From: Caballeronia glebae
GTDB taxonomy: Bacteria > Pseudomonadota > Gammaproteobacteria > Burkholderiales > Burkholderiaceae
Assembly (NCBI RefSeq): GCF_001545035.1
Contig: NZ_FCOJ02000003.1
Span: forward strand, 62,001 to 126,000
Length of the DNA: 64,000 bases
Reading direction: 5' to 3'
The position numbers and the translations under genes are program-made. The notes under the pieces were generated by a model. That model worked only from the letters and a program-made list of their open reading frames with translations, did no database searches and was not told the DNA's origin. Shown piece by piece: positions 32,642 through 40,595 of the stretch. Position 1 is the stretch's first letter; every line of letters starts with the position of its first letter.

Positions 32642-35600
32642 TCAATCCTTTGCATCGAGCGCCATCGCGAGCACGCGCGCGACATGCAACGCCTCTCTTT
32701 GCGCACCATCTGCGATCTGATGACGGCAACTCGTGCCGTCCGCCACGATCAGCGCATCGCGCGCGGCGCGCACCGCCGGCAGCAGCGACAACTCCGCCAT
32801 TGCCTGCGACGCGTCGTAATGCTCCGCTTCATAGCCGAAGCTGCCCGCCATGCCGCAGCACGACGATTCGATCGTCTTCACATCGAGCCCCGGAATCCAG
32901 CCGAGCACCTTCTCGACGGGGCGCACGGCATCGAATGCCTTCTGATGGCAATGTCCATGCAGCAGAGCGTTCGGCTGATTCAGCGCTTTCAGCTTCAATT
33001 GCAATCGTCCGGCCGCCTCTTCGCGCACGAGGAATTCCTCGAACAGAAACGATGCTTGCGATAACTTGCGCGCGGCATCGCCATAGCCGTATCCGAGAAA
33101 TTCATCGCGCAGTGACAGCAGGCACGAAGGTTCCAGGCCGACTATCGCGACGCCGCGCTCGACATAAGGCATGAGCGCATCGAGCGCGCGACGTGCTTCG
33201 GCCTTCGCTTCATCGACGAGACCGGCCGAAAGGAACGTGCGCCCACAGCACAGCGGCCGTTCGCCCGCCTTCACGTTCAGATGAACGCTATAACCCGCAG
33301 CTTCGAGCACGCGCTTTGCGGCGCTCGCGTTCTCGGGCTCCATATAGTTGTTGAACGTATCGACGAAGAGCAGAACCTGATTAGTTGCAGGTGCAACCGG
33401 TTTGTCTGCGGCGTTCGCGAGAAACGGTTTCGTGAAACGCGGAAATGCGCGTTGCGGCGCGAGGCCGAGTTTCGACTTGAGCCAGCGTGCAACACCCGGC
33501 ATGTTCGTTTCGAACGCATTCGACAGCGCCGGCATACGGCTCGCATACGGCGCATAGCGCGGCAGGAACGCAATCAGCCGCTCGCGCAAGCGCACGCCAT
33601 GACGCTGCGTCCATGCGGCGCGCGCCTCGATCTTGATGCGCGCCATGTCGACACCCGTCGGACAATCGCGCTTGCAACCCTTGCACGACACGCAGAGATC
33701 GAGCACGTCCTTCACATCCTGACTCGCGAGCCCGTCATCGCCCAGCTGTCCAGACAATGCGAGCCGCAACGTGTTCGCACGGCCGCGCGTGACATGCTGC
33801 TCGTCCTTCGTTATGCGATAGCTCGGACACATCGTGCCCGCATCGAACTTGCGGCAATGGCCGTTGTTGTTGCACATCTCGACCGCTTTCGCGAGGCCGC
33901 CCGACAGATCGCCGCCCGATCCCGGCGCGCTCTGCTCGCCCGTCGACGGATCGCGCGTGACGTTCCATGCCGACCAGTCCAGGCGAGGCGTCAAACCGCG
34001 CTCGCGATAAGAAGGCGGAAAGCGGAAGTTGCGCGCATCGTCCATCTTCGGCGGCGCCACGATGCGATCCGGGCTCAGCCGGTTCTCCGGATCGAAGAGC
34101 CGCTTGATATCGCGGAACGCCTCGTTGATGCGCGGCCCGTATTGCCATGCGACCCATTCGCCGCGGCACAAACCGTCGCCGTGCTCGCCCGAGAATGCGC
34201 CCTTGTATTCGCGCACCATCTCCGCGGCTTCTTCCGCGATCGCGCGCATCTTGACGGCTCCGTCGCGGCGCACGTCGAGAATCGGCCTCACATGCAGCGT
34301 GCCGACGCTTGCATGCGCGTACCACGTTCCTTCGGTTCCATGTTTCCTGAAGACGTCCGTCAAGCGACTCGTGTACTCGGCGAGATGTTCGAGCGGCACC
34401 GCGCAGTCTTCGATGAACGACACCGGCTTGCCATCGCCCTTCATGCTCATCATGATGTTGAGGCCGGCCTTGCGCACTTCCCACAACGCCTTTTGCGAAC
34501 CGGCGTCGGGCATCTGCACGACCGATCCCGGTAAGCCGAGATCGCTCATCAACTCGACGAGTTGCGCAAGCTTTGCCACTTGCGTATCACGTTCAGCGCC
34601 CGCGAATTCGACGAGCAGAATCGCCTCCGGTTCGCCGACCAGTGCCTTTTCGATGACGGGACGAAACGCGGGATTCGACATCGAGAGATCGATCATCGTG
34701 CGATCGACGAGTTCCACCGCCACGGGTCCCAGCTTCACGATGTGTTGCGTCATGTCCATCGCATCGTAGAAGCTCGGGAAGTTCACGACGCCGAGTGTCT
34801 TATGCGCGGGCAGCGGCGCGAGCGTCAATGTCAACTGGCGGCTGAACGCGAGCGTGCCTTCGGAACCGACCAGCAGATTCGCAAGATTCGGCTCACCGTC
34901 GCTGCTGAAAGCGAGCGGGCTCTGGCAATCGAAAAGATCCAGGTTATAGCCCGCCACGCGCCGCAGCACCTTCGGGATACGTTCGCGCATTTCCTGTTGC
35001 TCGCGCGTCGCAATGCCCCGCACGCCATCGACGAGATCGCGCGTGCGTGCATCGGTCATCATGGACGAGAGCTTGCCGAAGCGCGCTTCGTGACCATCGG
35101 CGAGGATCGCGTCGATCGCGTCGACGTTATGCACCATGATCCCGTATTCCATCGATCGCGAGCCGCACGAGTTGTTGCCCGCCATGCCGCCGATCGTGCA
35201 TTGAGCGCTCGTCGATACGTCCACCGGAAACCAGAGACCATGCGGCTTGAGCCACGCATTCAGATGATCGAGCACGACGCCCGGCTCGACCGTGACCGTG
35301 CGCGCGTCCTTGTCGAAGTGAATGATGTTGTTGAGCCACTTCGTCGTGTCGACGACGAGCGCCTCGCCCACTGTCTGCCCGCATTGGCTCGTGCCCGCGC
35401 CGCGTGCAAGCACGCTCGCGCGGCTGTCGCGGGCGATCTGCAACGCGAGGCGCAAGTCGTCCTGATCCTTCGGCACGACGACGCCGAGCGGCATGATCTG
35501 ATAGATCGACGCATCGGTGGCGTAGCGCCCGCGCGATGCGCGATCGAACAACACATCGCCCTTCAACTCGCGTTGCAGTCGCGCCTGCAACGGCGTTGGC

Positions 35601-35680
35601 GTGGACGCGACCCGCGCACGCGCCGAAGCGGGCATCAGGTGGATCGGCTTGACGAGCCGGTCTGTGGGGGAATTGAGCAT
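32642..35680 (-). CDS. FAD-linked oxidase fused to iron-sulfur (GlpC/CCG) domains, D-2-hydroxyacid dehydrogenase type
   Basis: The 1012-residue cytoplasmic oxidoreductase combines a GlcD-like FAD-binding half (VLARGAGTSQCGQTVGEALVVDTTKWL, GGMAGNNSCGSRS, LLVGSEGTLAFSRQLTLTL) with a C-terminal Fe-S half containing CNNNGHCRKFD, CVSCKGCKRDCPTG and CCG-type motifs (CCGRTFLSAG, SSCCGMAGSFGYE). YdiJ-like D-2-hydroxyglutarate and D-lactate dehydrogenases share this build. It likely oxidises a D-2-hydroxyacid to a 2-oxoacid and passes electrons to quinone. It follows the hydratase gene by 54 bases. Confidence 0.93.
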   Translation of the reverse strand: MLNSPTDRLVKPIHLMPASARARVASTPTPLQARLQRELKGDVLFDRASRGRYATDASIYQIMPLGVVVPKDQDDLRLALQIARDSRASVLARGAGTSQCGQTVGEALVVDTTKWLNNIIHFDKDARTVTVEPGVVLDHLNAWLKPHGLWFPVDVSTSAQCTIGGMAGNNSCGSRSMEYGIMVHNVDAIDAILADGHEARFGKLSSMMTDARTRDLVDGVRGIATREQQEMRERIPKVLRRVAGYNLDLFDCQSPLAFSSDGEPNLANLLVGSEGTLAFSRQLTLTLAPLPAHKTLGVVNFPSFYDAMDMTQHIVKLGPVAVELVDRTMIDLSMSNPAFRPVIEKALVGEPEAILLVEFAGAERDTQVAKLAQLVELMSDLGLPGSVVQMPDAGSQKALWEVRKAGLNIMMSMKGDGKPVSFIEDCAVPLEHLAEYTSRLTDVFRKHGTEGTWYAHASVGTLHVRPILDVRRDGAVKMRAIAEEAAEMVREYKGAFSGEHGDGLCRGEWVAWQYGPRINEAFRDIKRLFDPENRLSPDRIVAPPKMDDARNFRFPPSYRERGLTPRLDWSAWNVTRDPSTGEQSAPGSGGDLSGGLAKAVEMCNNNGHCRKFDAGTMCPSYRITKDEQHVTRGRANTLRLALSGQLGDDGLASQDVKDVLDLCVSCKGCKRDCPTGVDMARIKIEARAAWTQRHGVRLRERLIAFLPRYAPYASRMPALSNAFETNMPGVARWLKSKLGLAPQRAFPRFTKPFLANAADKPVAPATNQVLLFVDTFNNYMEPENASAAKRVLEAAGYSVHLNVKAGERPLCCGRTFLSAGLVDEAKAEARRALDALMPYVERGVAIVGLEPSCLLSLRDEFLGYGYGDAARKLSQASFLFEEFLVREEAAGRLQLKLKALNQPNALLHGHCHQKAFDAVRPVEKVLGWIPGLDVKTIESSCCGMAGSFGYEAEHYDASQAMAELSLLPAVRAARDALIVADGTSCRHQIADGAQREALHVARVLAMALDAKD

Positions 35681-35734
35681 CGTCGCTGTCGGTGAATGCC
35701 AGAGTGTCGTGCGGTCCCTGGCCTTATGAATGCG

Positions 35735-36499
35735 TTATGCGAAATGCAGTTCGACGGCAGGCAAGCCTTCGATGGTGCCCACGGCCGTGCCGGGCGCATC
35801 GGGAAAGGCCATGCCGGTGTACGAGCCCGCCGTGAGCACGGTTGAGCGCTCGACCGCTCGCCCGCGCGATACGCTGTGATTCACCGTCCACGCGAGCAGG
35901 CGCCGCGGGTCGCCCGCCGGATTCGCCGAAGCGCCGTTGAACAGCGGCGCCCCGTCGAACGTGAACGTCATCGCGGGCGATACGAAGGGAAACGCCGCGT
36001 CGTACGGCACGCCCTCGCCGACGATCAACGCGCCGTGATTCTGCAAGTCGGCGAGTTGCGATGGCTTATCGACATCGGGCCACGCGGAGAACCGGCTCGC
36101 CACCACCTCGATGGCCGCATGCACGGACTCGATCGCGGCGATCACTTCTTCATCGCTGTACGGTCCGCTGCCCGCTTCGAAACGCCTGCCGAGCCGGAAG
36201 GCAACTTCGAGTTCGAGACCGGCCTTGCCGAACGTATGCATCGAAAGACGTGCGCCGGTTTTATGCATGCCATCGACGGGAAGCGGCGCACCCTGAATCG
36301 GGCCATCGTGCGTTTTCGCGCCGACCTTCCATCCGCCGACGTCCGCGCTCAGCGCACGCAGCGTCGCGTCCTGCGCGGCATAGGCATCGTCGGCATCGGC
36401 CGGACGCGCGCCTGCGGGCAACGCGCCGAGCTTCGCGCGATGCGCGCGTGCCTCGACGAACAGCCGTGCGAGCGCGTCGGCGTCGAACGCGGCGCTCAT
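35735..36499 (-). CDS. 2-keto-4-pentenoate hydratase-like protein (MhpD family)
   Basis: The 254-residue protein has the hydratase-fold sequence DADDAYAAQDATLRALSADVGGWKVG, a metal-site pair in LELEVAFRLGR (ExE), SRFSAWPDVDKPSQLADLQNHGALIVGEG, and the C-terminal TVLTAGSYTGMAFPDAPGTAVG. Relatives hydrate 2-hydroxypenta-2,4-dienoate or decarboxylate oxalocrotonate. No aromatic meta-cleavage genes surround it, so the substrate may differ. ATG 36499 overlaps the aminotransferase stop (ATGA). Confidence 0.87.
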   Translation of the reverse strand: MSAAFDADALARLFVEARAHRAKLGALPAGARPADADDAYAAQDATLRALSADVGGWKVGAKTHDGPIQGAPLPVDGMHKTGARLSMHTFGKAGLELEVAFRLGRRFEAGSGPYSDEEVIAAIESVHAAIEVVASRFSAWPDVDKPSQLADLQNHGALIVGEGVPYDAAFPFVSPAMTFTFDGAPLFNGASANPAGDPRRLLAWTVNHSVSRGRAVERSTVLTAGSYTGMAFPDAPGTAVGTIEGLPAVELHFA

Positions 36500-37716
36500 G
36501 CGGCCGCCTTCAGCGCGGGCTTCGCGACGTGGCTCGTCAGATACTCCATCGCCGCCGCGACGCCGCTGCCCTTCAACTCGATACCCGAGAGCTTCAGCCC
36601 CATTTCGCAACCGGTGAGCGCAGCCATCAGCGTGAGATCGTTGCAATCGCCGAGATGACCGATGCGGAACATGCGGCCCTTCAGCTTGCCGAGCCCCGTG
36701 CCCAGCGACATGTCGAAATGTTCGTAGATGAGCTTGCGCACCGCATCGGCATCGACGCCTTCGGGGGTCATCACGCCCGTGAGCACCGGCGAATACACGG
36801 CGGCATCGGCGCATTGAATCTCAAGGCCCCATGCGGCGACCGCCGCGCGGCATGCGGCCGCTAGCCGTTGATGGCGCGCGAACACGTTGTCGAGCCCTTC
36901 GCCGAGGATCATGTCGAGTGCTTCCGAAAGGCCGTAGAGCAAGTTAGTGTTCGGCGTGTAAGGCCAGTAACCGTCCTTGTTCATCTCGATGATGTCGCTC
37001 CATTCCCAGAACGCGCGCGGCAGCGTGGCGCGCTTCGACGCCTCGCGCGCCTTCTCCGACACCGCGTTGAAGCTGATCCCCGGCGGCAGCATCAAGCCTT
37101 TTTGCGAGCCGGAGACGGTCACGTCGACGCCCCATTCGTCGTGGCGATAGTCGGCCGATGCGAGACCGGAGATCGTGTCCACCATGAGCAGCGCGGAATG
37201 CTTCGCGGCGTCGATCGCGCGTCGCACGGCGGCGATGTCCGACGTCACGCCCGTCGACGTTTCGTTATGGACGACGCACACGGCCTTGATCGCGTGCTGC
37301 GTGTCGTCGCGCAGGCGCTTTTCGATCATGTCGGCCTGCACGCCGCGCCTCCAGCCTTCGATGCCGGGCAAACCGAGAAACTCCGGTTTCAGCCCGAGGT
37401 TCTCGGCCATCTTCTTCCAGAGCGTCGCGAAGTGGCCCGTCTCGTACATCAACACCGTGTCGCCGGGGCTCAGCGTGTTGCAAAGCGCCGCTTCCCATGC
37501 GCCCGTGCCCGAGGCCGGATAGATCACCACCGGCTGGCTCGTCTTGAAGATCTTCTTGATGCCATCGAGCACCTTGAGACCCAGCGCGCCGAACTCCGGC
37601 CCGCGGTGATCGATAGTCGGGTAGCTCATCGCTCGCAGAATGCGATCGGGCACGGGGCTCGGTCCCGGGATCTGCAGGAAGTGGCGGCCAGCAGGATGGA
37701 AATCGAACTTCAACAT
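36496..37716 (-). CDS. Class V aminotransferase, serine/aspartate-glyoxylate type
   Basis: The 406-residue PLP enzyme begins FDFHPAGRHFLQIPGPSPVPDRILRAM and shows the family's ASGTGAWEAALCNTLSPGD (PLP phosphate site), VVHNETSTGVTSD, DTISGLASADYRHDEWGVD and the Schiff-base lysine in SGSQKGLMLPPG. It resembles glyoxylate-dependent transaminases such as serine-glyoxylate and aspartate-glyoxylate (BhcA) enzymes. ATG 37716 is supported by AGAGGA upstream. It is the first gene of the cluster, divergent from the GntR regulator, and its promoter spacer contains two palindromes. Confidence 0.9.
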   Translation of the reverse strand: MLKFDFHPAGRHFLQIPGPSPVPDRILRAMSYPTIDHRGPEFGALGLKVLDGIKKIFKTSQPVVIYPASGTGAWEAALCNTLSPGDTVLMYETGHFATLWKKMAENLGLKPEFLGLPGIEGWRRGVQADMIEKRLRDDTQHAIKAVCVVHNETSTGVTSDIAAVRRAIDAAKHSALLMVDTISGLASADYRHDEWGVDVTVSGSQKGLMLPPGISFNAVSEKAREASKRATLPRAFWEWSDIIEMNKDGYWPYTPNTNLLYGLSEALDMILGEGLDNVFARHQRLAAACRAAVAAWGLEIQCADAAVYSPVLTGVMTPEGVDADAVRKLIYEHFDMSLGTGLGKLKGRMFRIGHLGDCNDLTLMAALTGCEMGLKLSGIELKGSGVAAAMEYLTSHVAKPALKAAA

Positions 37717-37739
37717 GGGTCGGCGTCCTCTTAGATGTA

Positions 37740-37755
37740 ATTTTGCATGCAAAAT
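37740..37755. promoter_or_regulatory. 16-bp perfect palindrome ATTTTGCATGCAAAAT
   Basis: The palindrome lies 24 bases upstream of the aminotransferase ATG and 126 bases before the GntR ATG, a good place for repression. However, the same word recurs in unrelated spacers of the window, so it may be a repeat-family member instead of a specific operator. Confidence 0.6.
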
Positions 37756-37792
37756 ACAATAACGCAGCGACGGAGGCAGGTAAAGGAATACA

Positions 37793-37808
37793 TAGGCCGA
37801 ACGGCCTA
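37793..37808. promoter_or_regulatory. Inverted repeat TAGGCCG-AA-CGGCCTA
   Basis: Perfect seven-base arms with a two-base centre lie midway between the divergent aminotransferase and GntR genes. Unlike the neighbouring GCATGC palindrome it is unique in the window, which makes it the better candidate for the GntR operator. Confidence 0.5.
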
Positions 37809-37880
37809 GGGATAACCCGCTGGCGTTTTTTTCAACTAGGGCTGGGTTAAAATTGCCGGAAACAGAATTCGAGGTATTGA

Positions 37881-38636
37881 ATGCAAAATCCCGATATACC
37901 AGACCTGCACGTTTCTTCTGCGCTGCCGAAAGTCGAGCGCCTGCGTCTGCACGACACCGTGGTCGACCACTTGCGCGGCTTCATCGTGGAAGGCCTGCTT
38001 GCGCCCGGCGTCAAGCTCAACGAGCGCAAGCTGTGCGAAACGCTCGGCATTTCACGCACGCCGCTGCGCGAGGCGTTGAAGGTGCTCGCCGCCGAAGGGC
38101 TGATAGAAATTTCGCCGAACCGCGGCGCGTCGGTATCGCAGATGAGCGAGTTCGAGATCCGCGAGATGTTCGAACTGATGAGCGGGCTGGAAGCGTTCTC
38201 GGGCGAGCTGGCGTGCGAGCGCATCACGCCGCTGGAGATCGCCGAGATCAAGGCGCTGCATTACGCAATGCTCGCCTGCCGCGCGCAAAACGATCTCTCC
38301 GGCTACTACAGCCGCAATCAGGCCATTCACGACAGGATCAATGAAGCAGCGCGCAATACGGCCTTGCGGCAGACCTATGTGTCGATTAACCGGCGCCTGA
38401 TGGCGTTGCGCTTTCGTTCGAATTTTCAAACGCCGAAGTGGGACAGCGCCATTCGCGATCACGAAGAAATGATCGAAGCGCTGGAGACGCGCGATAGCCG
38501 GCGCATGGGCGAGATTCTGCGCAAGCATTTGCTGTCCAAGCGCGACGCGGTGCTCGCGGAGCGCACCCTGACGACGGTGAAACCCGCGACGTCGAAAAGA
38601 CGCGCGACGGAGAAGTCGGCGCCGGATGGGCGCTAA
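37881..38636 (+). CDS. GntR-family (FCD) transcriptional regulator
   Basis: The 251-residue regulator has a winged helix (RLHDTVVDHLRGFIVEGLLAPGVKLNERKLCETLGISRTPLREALKVLAAEGL) split over residues 22-77 and an FCD effector domain with ELMSGLEAFSGELAC, NQAIHDRINEAARN and IRDHEEMIEALETRD, where aspartate and histidines are spaced for metal or carboxylate binding. It is divergent from the seven-gene catabolic cluster and most likely represses it until an acidic metabolite binds. Confidence 0.92.
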   Translation: MQNPDIPDLHVSSALPKVERLRLHDTVVDHLRGFIVEGLLAPGVKLNERKLCETLGISRTPLREALKVLAAEGLIEISPNRGASVSQMSEFEIREMFELMSGLEAFSGELACERITPLEIAEIKALHYAMLACRAQNDLSGYYSRNQAIHDRINEAARNTALRQTYVSINRRLMALRFRSNFQTPKWDSAIRDHEEMIEALETRDSRRMGEILRKHLLSKRDAVLAERTLTTVKPATSKRRATEKSAPDGR

Positions 38637-38719
38637 CGAATAGAACGGTCGCGCGAGTTCCCGGAAGCTAAGGTAGGATACGGCCCCACGGCCGTTAGAG
38701 CCTTCAATCGGGGATAGCG

Positions 38720-39082
38720 TTGACTAAAATTCGAGGGGCATGCATCGCGCTCGGCGCGGTGCTCGTCATCACGGGCTTTACCTTCTATCACTCGCCGGAC
38801 TTCGACGCCGCGCAGGCCGCAATGGACCGCGAGACCGTCGACTGCCTCACGCGCGGACTCACGCGCGACGAAAAAGTCCACATCGCCCGACTGACCGCGG
38901 CGCACGACCGCGAAGGGCTTCGTCCCATCTACAGCGATGTCCTCGCGCGCTGCGTCGTGCGCTCCGATCAATGGGAGCGTCGCCCGCAACTCGTCACGAG
39001 CGCGCGCCAGGCGCTTTCTCAAGATTCCGAATTCAGGCAGATGCTGCACGCGAGCACGATGGAACTGGCGACGCGCCCCTGA
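38720..39082 (+). CDS. Hypothetical membrane-anchored protein
   Basis: The 120-residue product has one N-terminal hydrophobic segment (GACIALGAVLVITGFTFY) and a soluble helical remainder with two cysteines (VDCLTRGL, LARCVVRSD). The start is TTG at 38720 behind GGGGAT; no ATG occurs before the hydrophobic segment. The composition and length suggest a real gene. I do not recognise a family, and neighbouring genes give no functional hint. Confidence 0.6.
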   Translation: MTKIRGACIALGAVLVITGFTFYHSPDFDAAQAAMDRETVDCLTRGLTRDEKVHIARLTAAHDREGLRPIYSDVLARCVVRSDQWERRPQLVTSARQALSQDSEFRQMLHASTMELATRP

Positions 39083-39114
39083 TCCGACGCGCGCCCTGAT
39101 TCAGCGCGCATCGA

Positions 39115-39282
39115 TCAAGCCGTCAGTCCGCTGCCCGCGCCGAGTTGAACCTGGGCGCGCGTGCTCGCGGCATGCGCGCTGAGCACGGCGATTTCATGCT
39201 GCGTGTAATGTGTGACCGGCGCGATGGCCGCGAGCGCGGCGGTGATAACGATGGCGACGATGCTGATCGAGATGGCGTTCAT
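39115..39282 (-). CDS. Small exported or membrane peptide
   Basis: The 55-residue product MNAISISIVAIVITAALAAI continues with APVTHYTQHEIAVLSAHAAS. It has a signal-like hydrophobic N-terminus and a short polar tail. AAGGAGC lies eight bases before the ATG. No family is recognised. Confidence 0.6.
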   Translation of the reverse strand: MNAISISIVAIVITAALAAIAPVTHYTQHEIAVLSAHAASTRAQVQLGAGSGLTA

Positions 39283-39409
39283 GTTCGGCTCCTTCGGCTG
39301 GCTGAGATTGATTCGTTGCTGTCGATGTGAGGCATTGTCGACGCCGAGAGTTAGCGAAGAATGAGCATCGCGACGCGACGGCCATGCGGTCCGCCGGAGT
39401 AACATCGGC

Positions 39410-39455
39410 ATGCATTCGACCAACGCGCATACGGCATTCAAAATGCATTCGACCA
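39410..39455. repeat. Direct repeat ATGCATTCGACCA at the alkA start
   Basis: Two copies of ATGCATTCGACCA begin at 39410 and 39443, each supplying a possible ATG start of alkA. Between them lies GCATTCAAAATGC. A third copy, ATGCATTCGACC, begins at 40378 just after the alkA stop, so the gene is bracketed by the same word. Confidence 0.8.
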
Positions 39456-40366
39456 TCGACACATCGACCGCCACGCTCGAATTGCCCTTCAGACGGCCCT
39501 TCGACTGGACACGCATGCTGAAATTCATCGGCGGCCGCGCGTCGGCGGGCGTCGAGTCGGTCGAGGACGGCGTGTATCGGCGTGCGATCGAATGGCAAGG
39601 TGCCGATGGCACCGTCGAAGTCCGGCCGCACGAACGCAGGCAGCGGCTCGTCGTGAATGTCGAGGGCGCGGTGGCGCGGCACGCCGAAGCTCTCGCCGCG
39701 CCGCTCGCGCGCATGTTCGACCTGCACGCCGATCCGCGCGAGATCGCTCGCTGCCTCGGCGCCGACCCTGTGCTCGCGCCGCTCGTCGAGGCCTCCCCCG
39801 GTCTGCGCGTGCCCGGCGCGTGGTCCGGCTTCGAACTCGTGGTGCGAACCATCGTCGGGCAACAGGTGAGCGTCAAAGGGGCGTCGACGATCATGAACCG
39901 TATCGTGCAGCGCGCGGGCAAAAGGATCGAAGGCCATCCGCACGAAGGCACTGCGTGGCGCTTTCCCACGCCCGCCGAACTCGCCGCCGCCGATCTGGAG
40001 AAGATCGGCATGCCCACCAGACGCATCGAGACCGTGCAGCGTTTCGCGCACGCGGTCGCAACCGGCGCGCTTCCCCTCGATGAACCCGGCGCCGATCCCG
40101 AACGCGTGAAACGCGACATGCTCGCCATGCCGGGCATGGGGCCGTGGACCGTCGGCTATGTCGCGATGCGTGCGTTACGCGATCCCGACGCCTGGCCCGA
40201 CGCCGATCTGGTCCTCATGCAGGCGATCGCGCGACGCGACCCGTCGCTTGCCAAACCCGCCCAGCAGCGCGCGCATACCGAGCGCTGGCGGCCGTGGCGC
40301 GCGTATGCGGCGATGCATCTGTGGAACGACGTGGCGATGGAAACAGGACTCGCGCGCGGCGGCTGA
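39410..40366 (+). CDS. alkA: DNA-3-methyladenine glycosylase II (AlkA-like)
   Basis: The 318-residue protein has an N-terminal AlkA_N domain (LELPFRRPFDWTRMLKFIGGRA), the helix-hairpin-helix GMPTRRIETVQRFAHA and later LAMPGMGPWTVGYVAMRAL, and the catalytic Asp266 in PDADLVLMQ. It removes alkylated purines in base excision repair. Two in-frame ATG codons fall in a direct repeat: the start is at 39410 or, more economically, at 39443. No ada gene is adjacent. Confidence 0.9.
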   Translation: MHSTNAHTAFKMHSTIDTSTATLELPFRRPFDWTRMLKFIGGRASAGVESVEDGVYRRAIEWQGADGTVEVRPHERRQRLVVNVEGAVARHAEALAAPLARMFDLHADPREIARCLGADPVLAPLVEASPGLRVPGAWSGFELVVRTIVGQQVSVKGASTIMNRIVQRAGKRIEGHPHEGTAWRFPTPAELAAADLEKIGMPTRRIETVQRFAHAVATGALPLDEPGADPERVKRDMLAMPGMGPWTVGYVAMRALRDPDAWPDADLVLMQAIARRDPSLAKPAQQRAHTERWRPWRAYAAMHLWNDVAMETGLARGG

Positions 40367-40394
40367 CATCGCACGCATGCATTCGACCGTGGCC

Positions 40395-40428
40395 GCATTT
40401 TGCATGCAGCATCACGCATGCAAAATGC
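40395..40428. repeat. Perfect inverted repeat GCATTTTGCATGC / GCATGCAAAATGC
   Basis: Thirteen-base arms enclose an eight-base loop (AGCATCAC), 29 bases past the alkA stop. Sequence and position match the elements at 31016 and 37740. It could be the alkA transcript end, although no T run follows. Confidence 0.75.
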
Positions 40429-40595
40429 CAGTCGCGCTGATAGCGTGCAAAACATCGCGCCGATCATTCCATTCCGTTGTCTGAAAAATGGACTAATCTG
40501 CTTCGAGCGGGGCGTCGCCGAGGCCGCAAAGCTGCGCGCGCGGCGCAAGGTCCAGAGTCGAAGATGCACTGATGAAACGCCATCGGGAGACGCTC

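Noticed and set aside
32479..32709. Minus-strand frame with SKTSKTSKT repeats
   Set aside because: It is the 9-bp tandem array read as codons, overlapping the FAD/Fe-S gene tail, with no other protein-like content.
33281..35695. Two long plus-strand frames opposite the FAD/Fe-S dehydrogenase
   Set aside because: They mirror codon positions of the intact 1012-residue enzyme and show no domain or ribosome site.
27708..37716. A complete beta-hydroxyaspartate cycle
   Set aside because: Only BhcA-like and BhcC-like families are present; no BhcB dehydratase or BhcD reductase is encoded, so the claim would be too strong.
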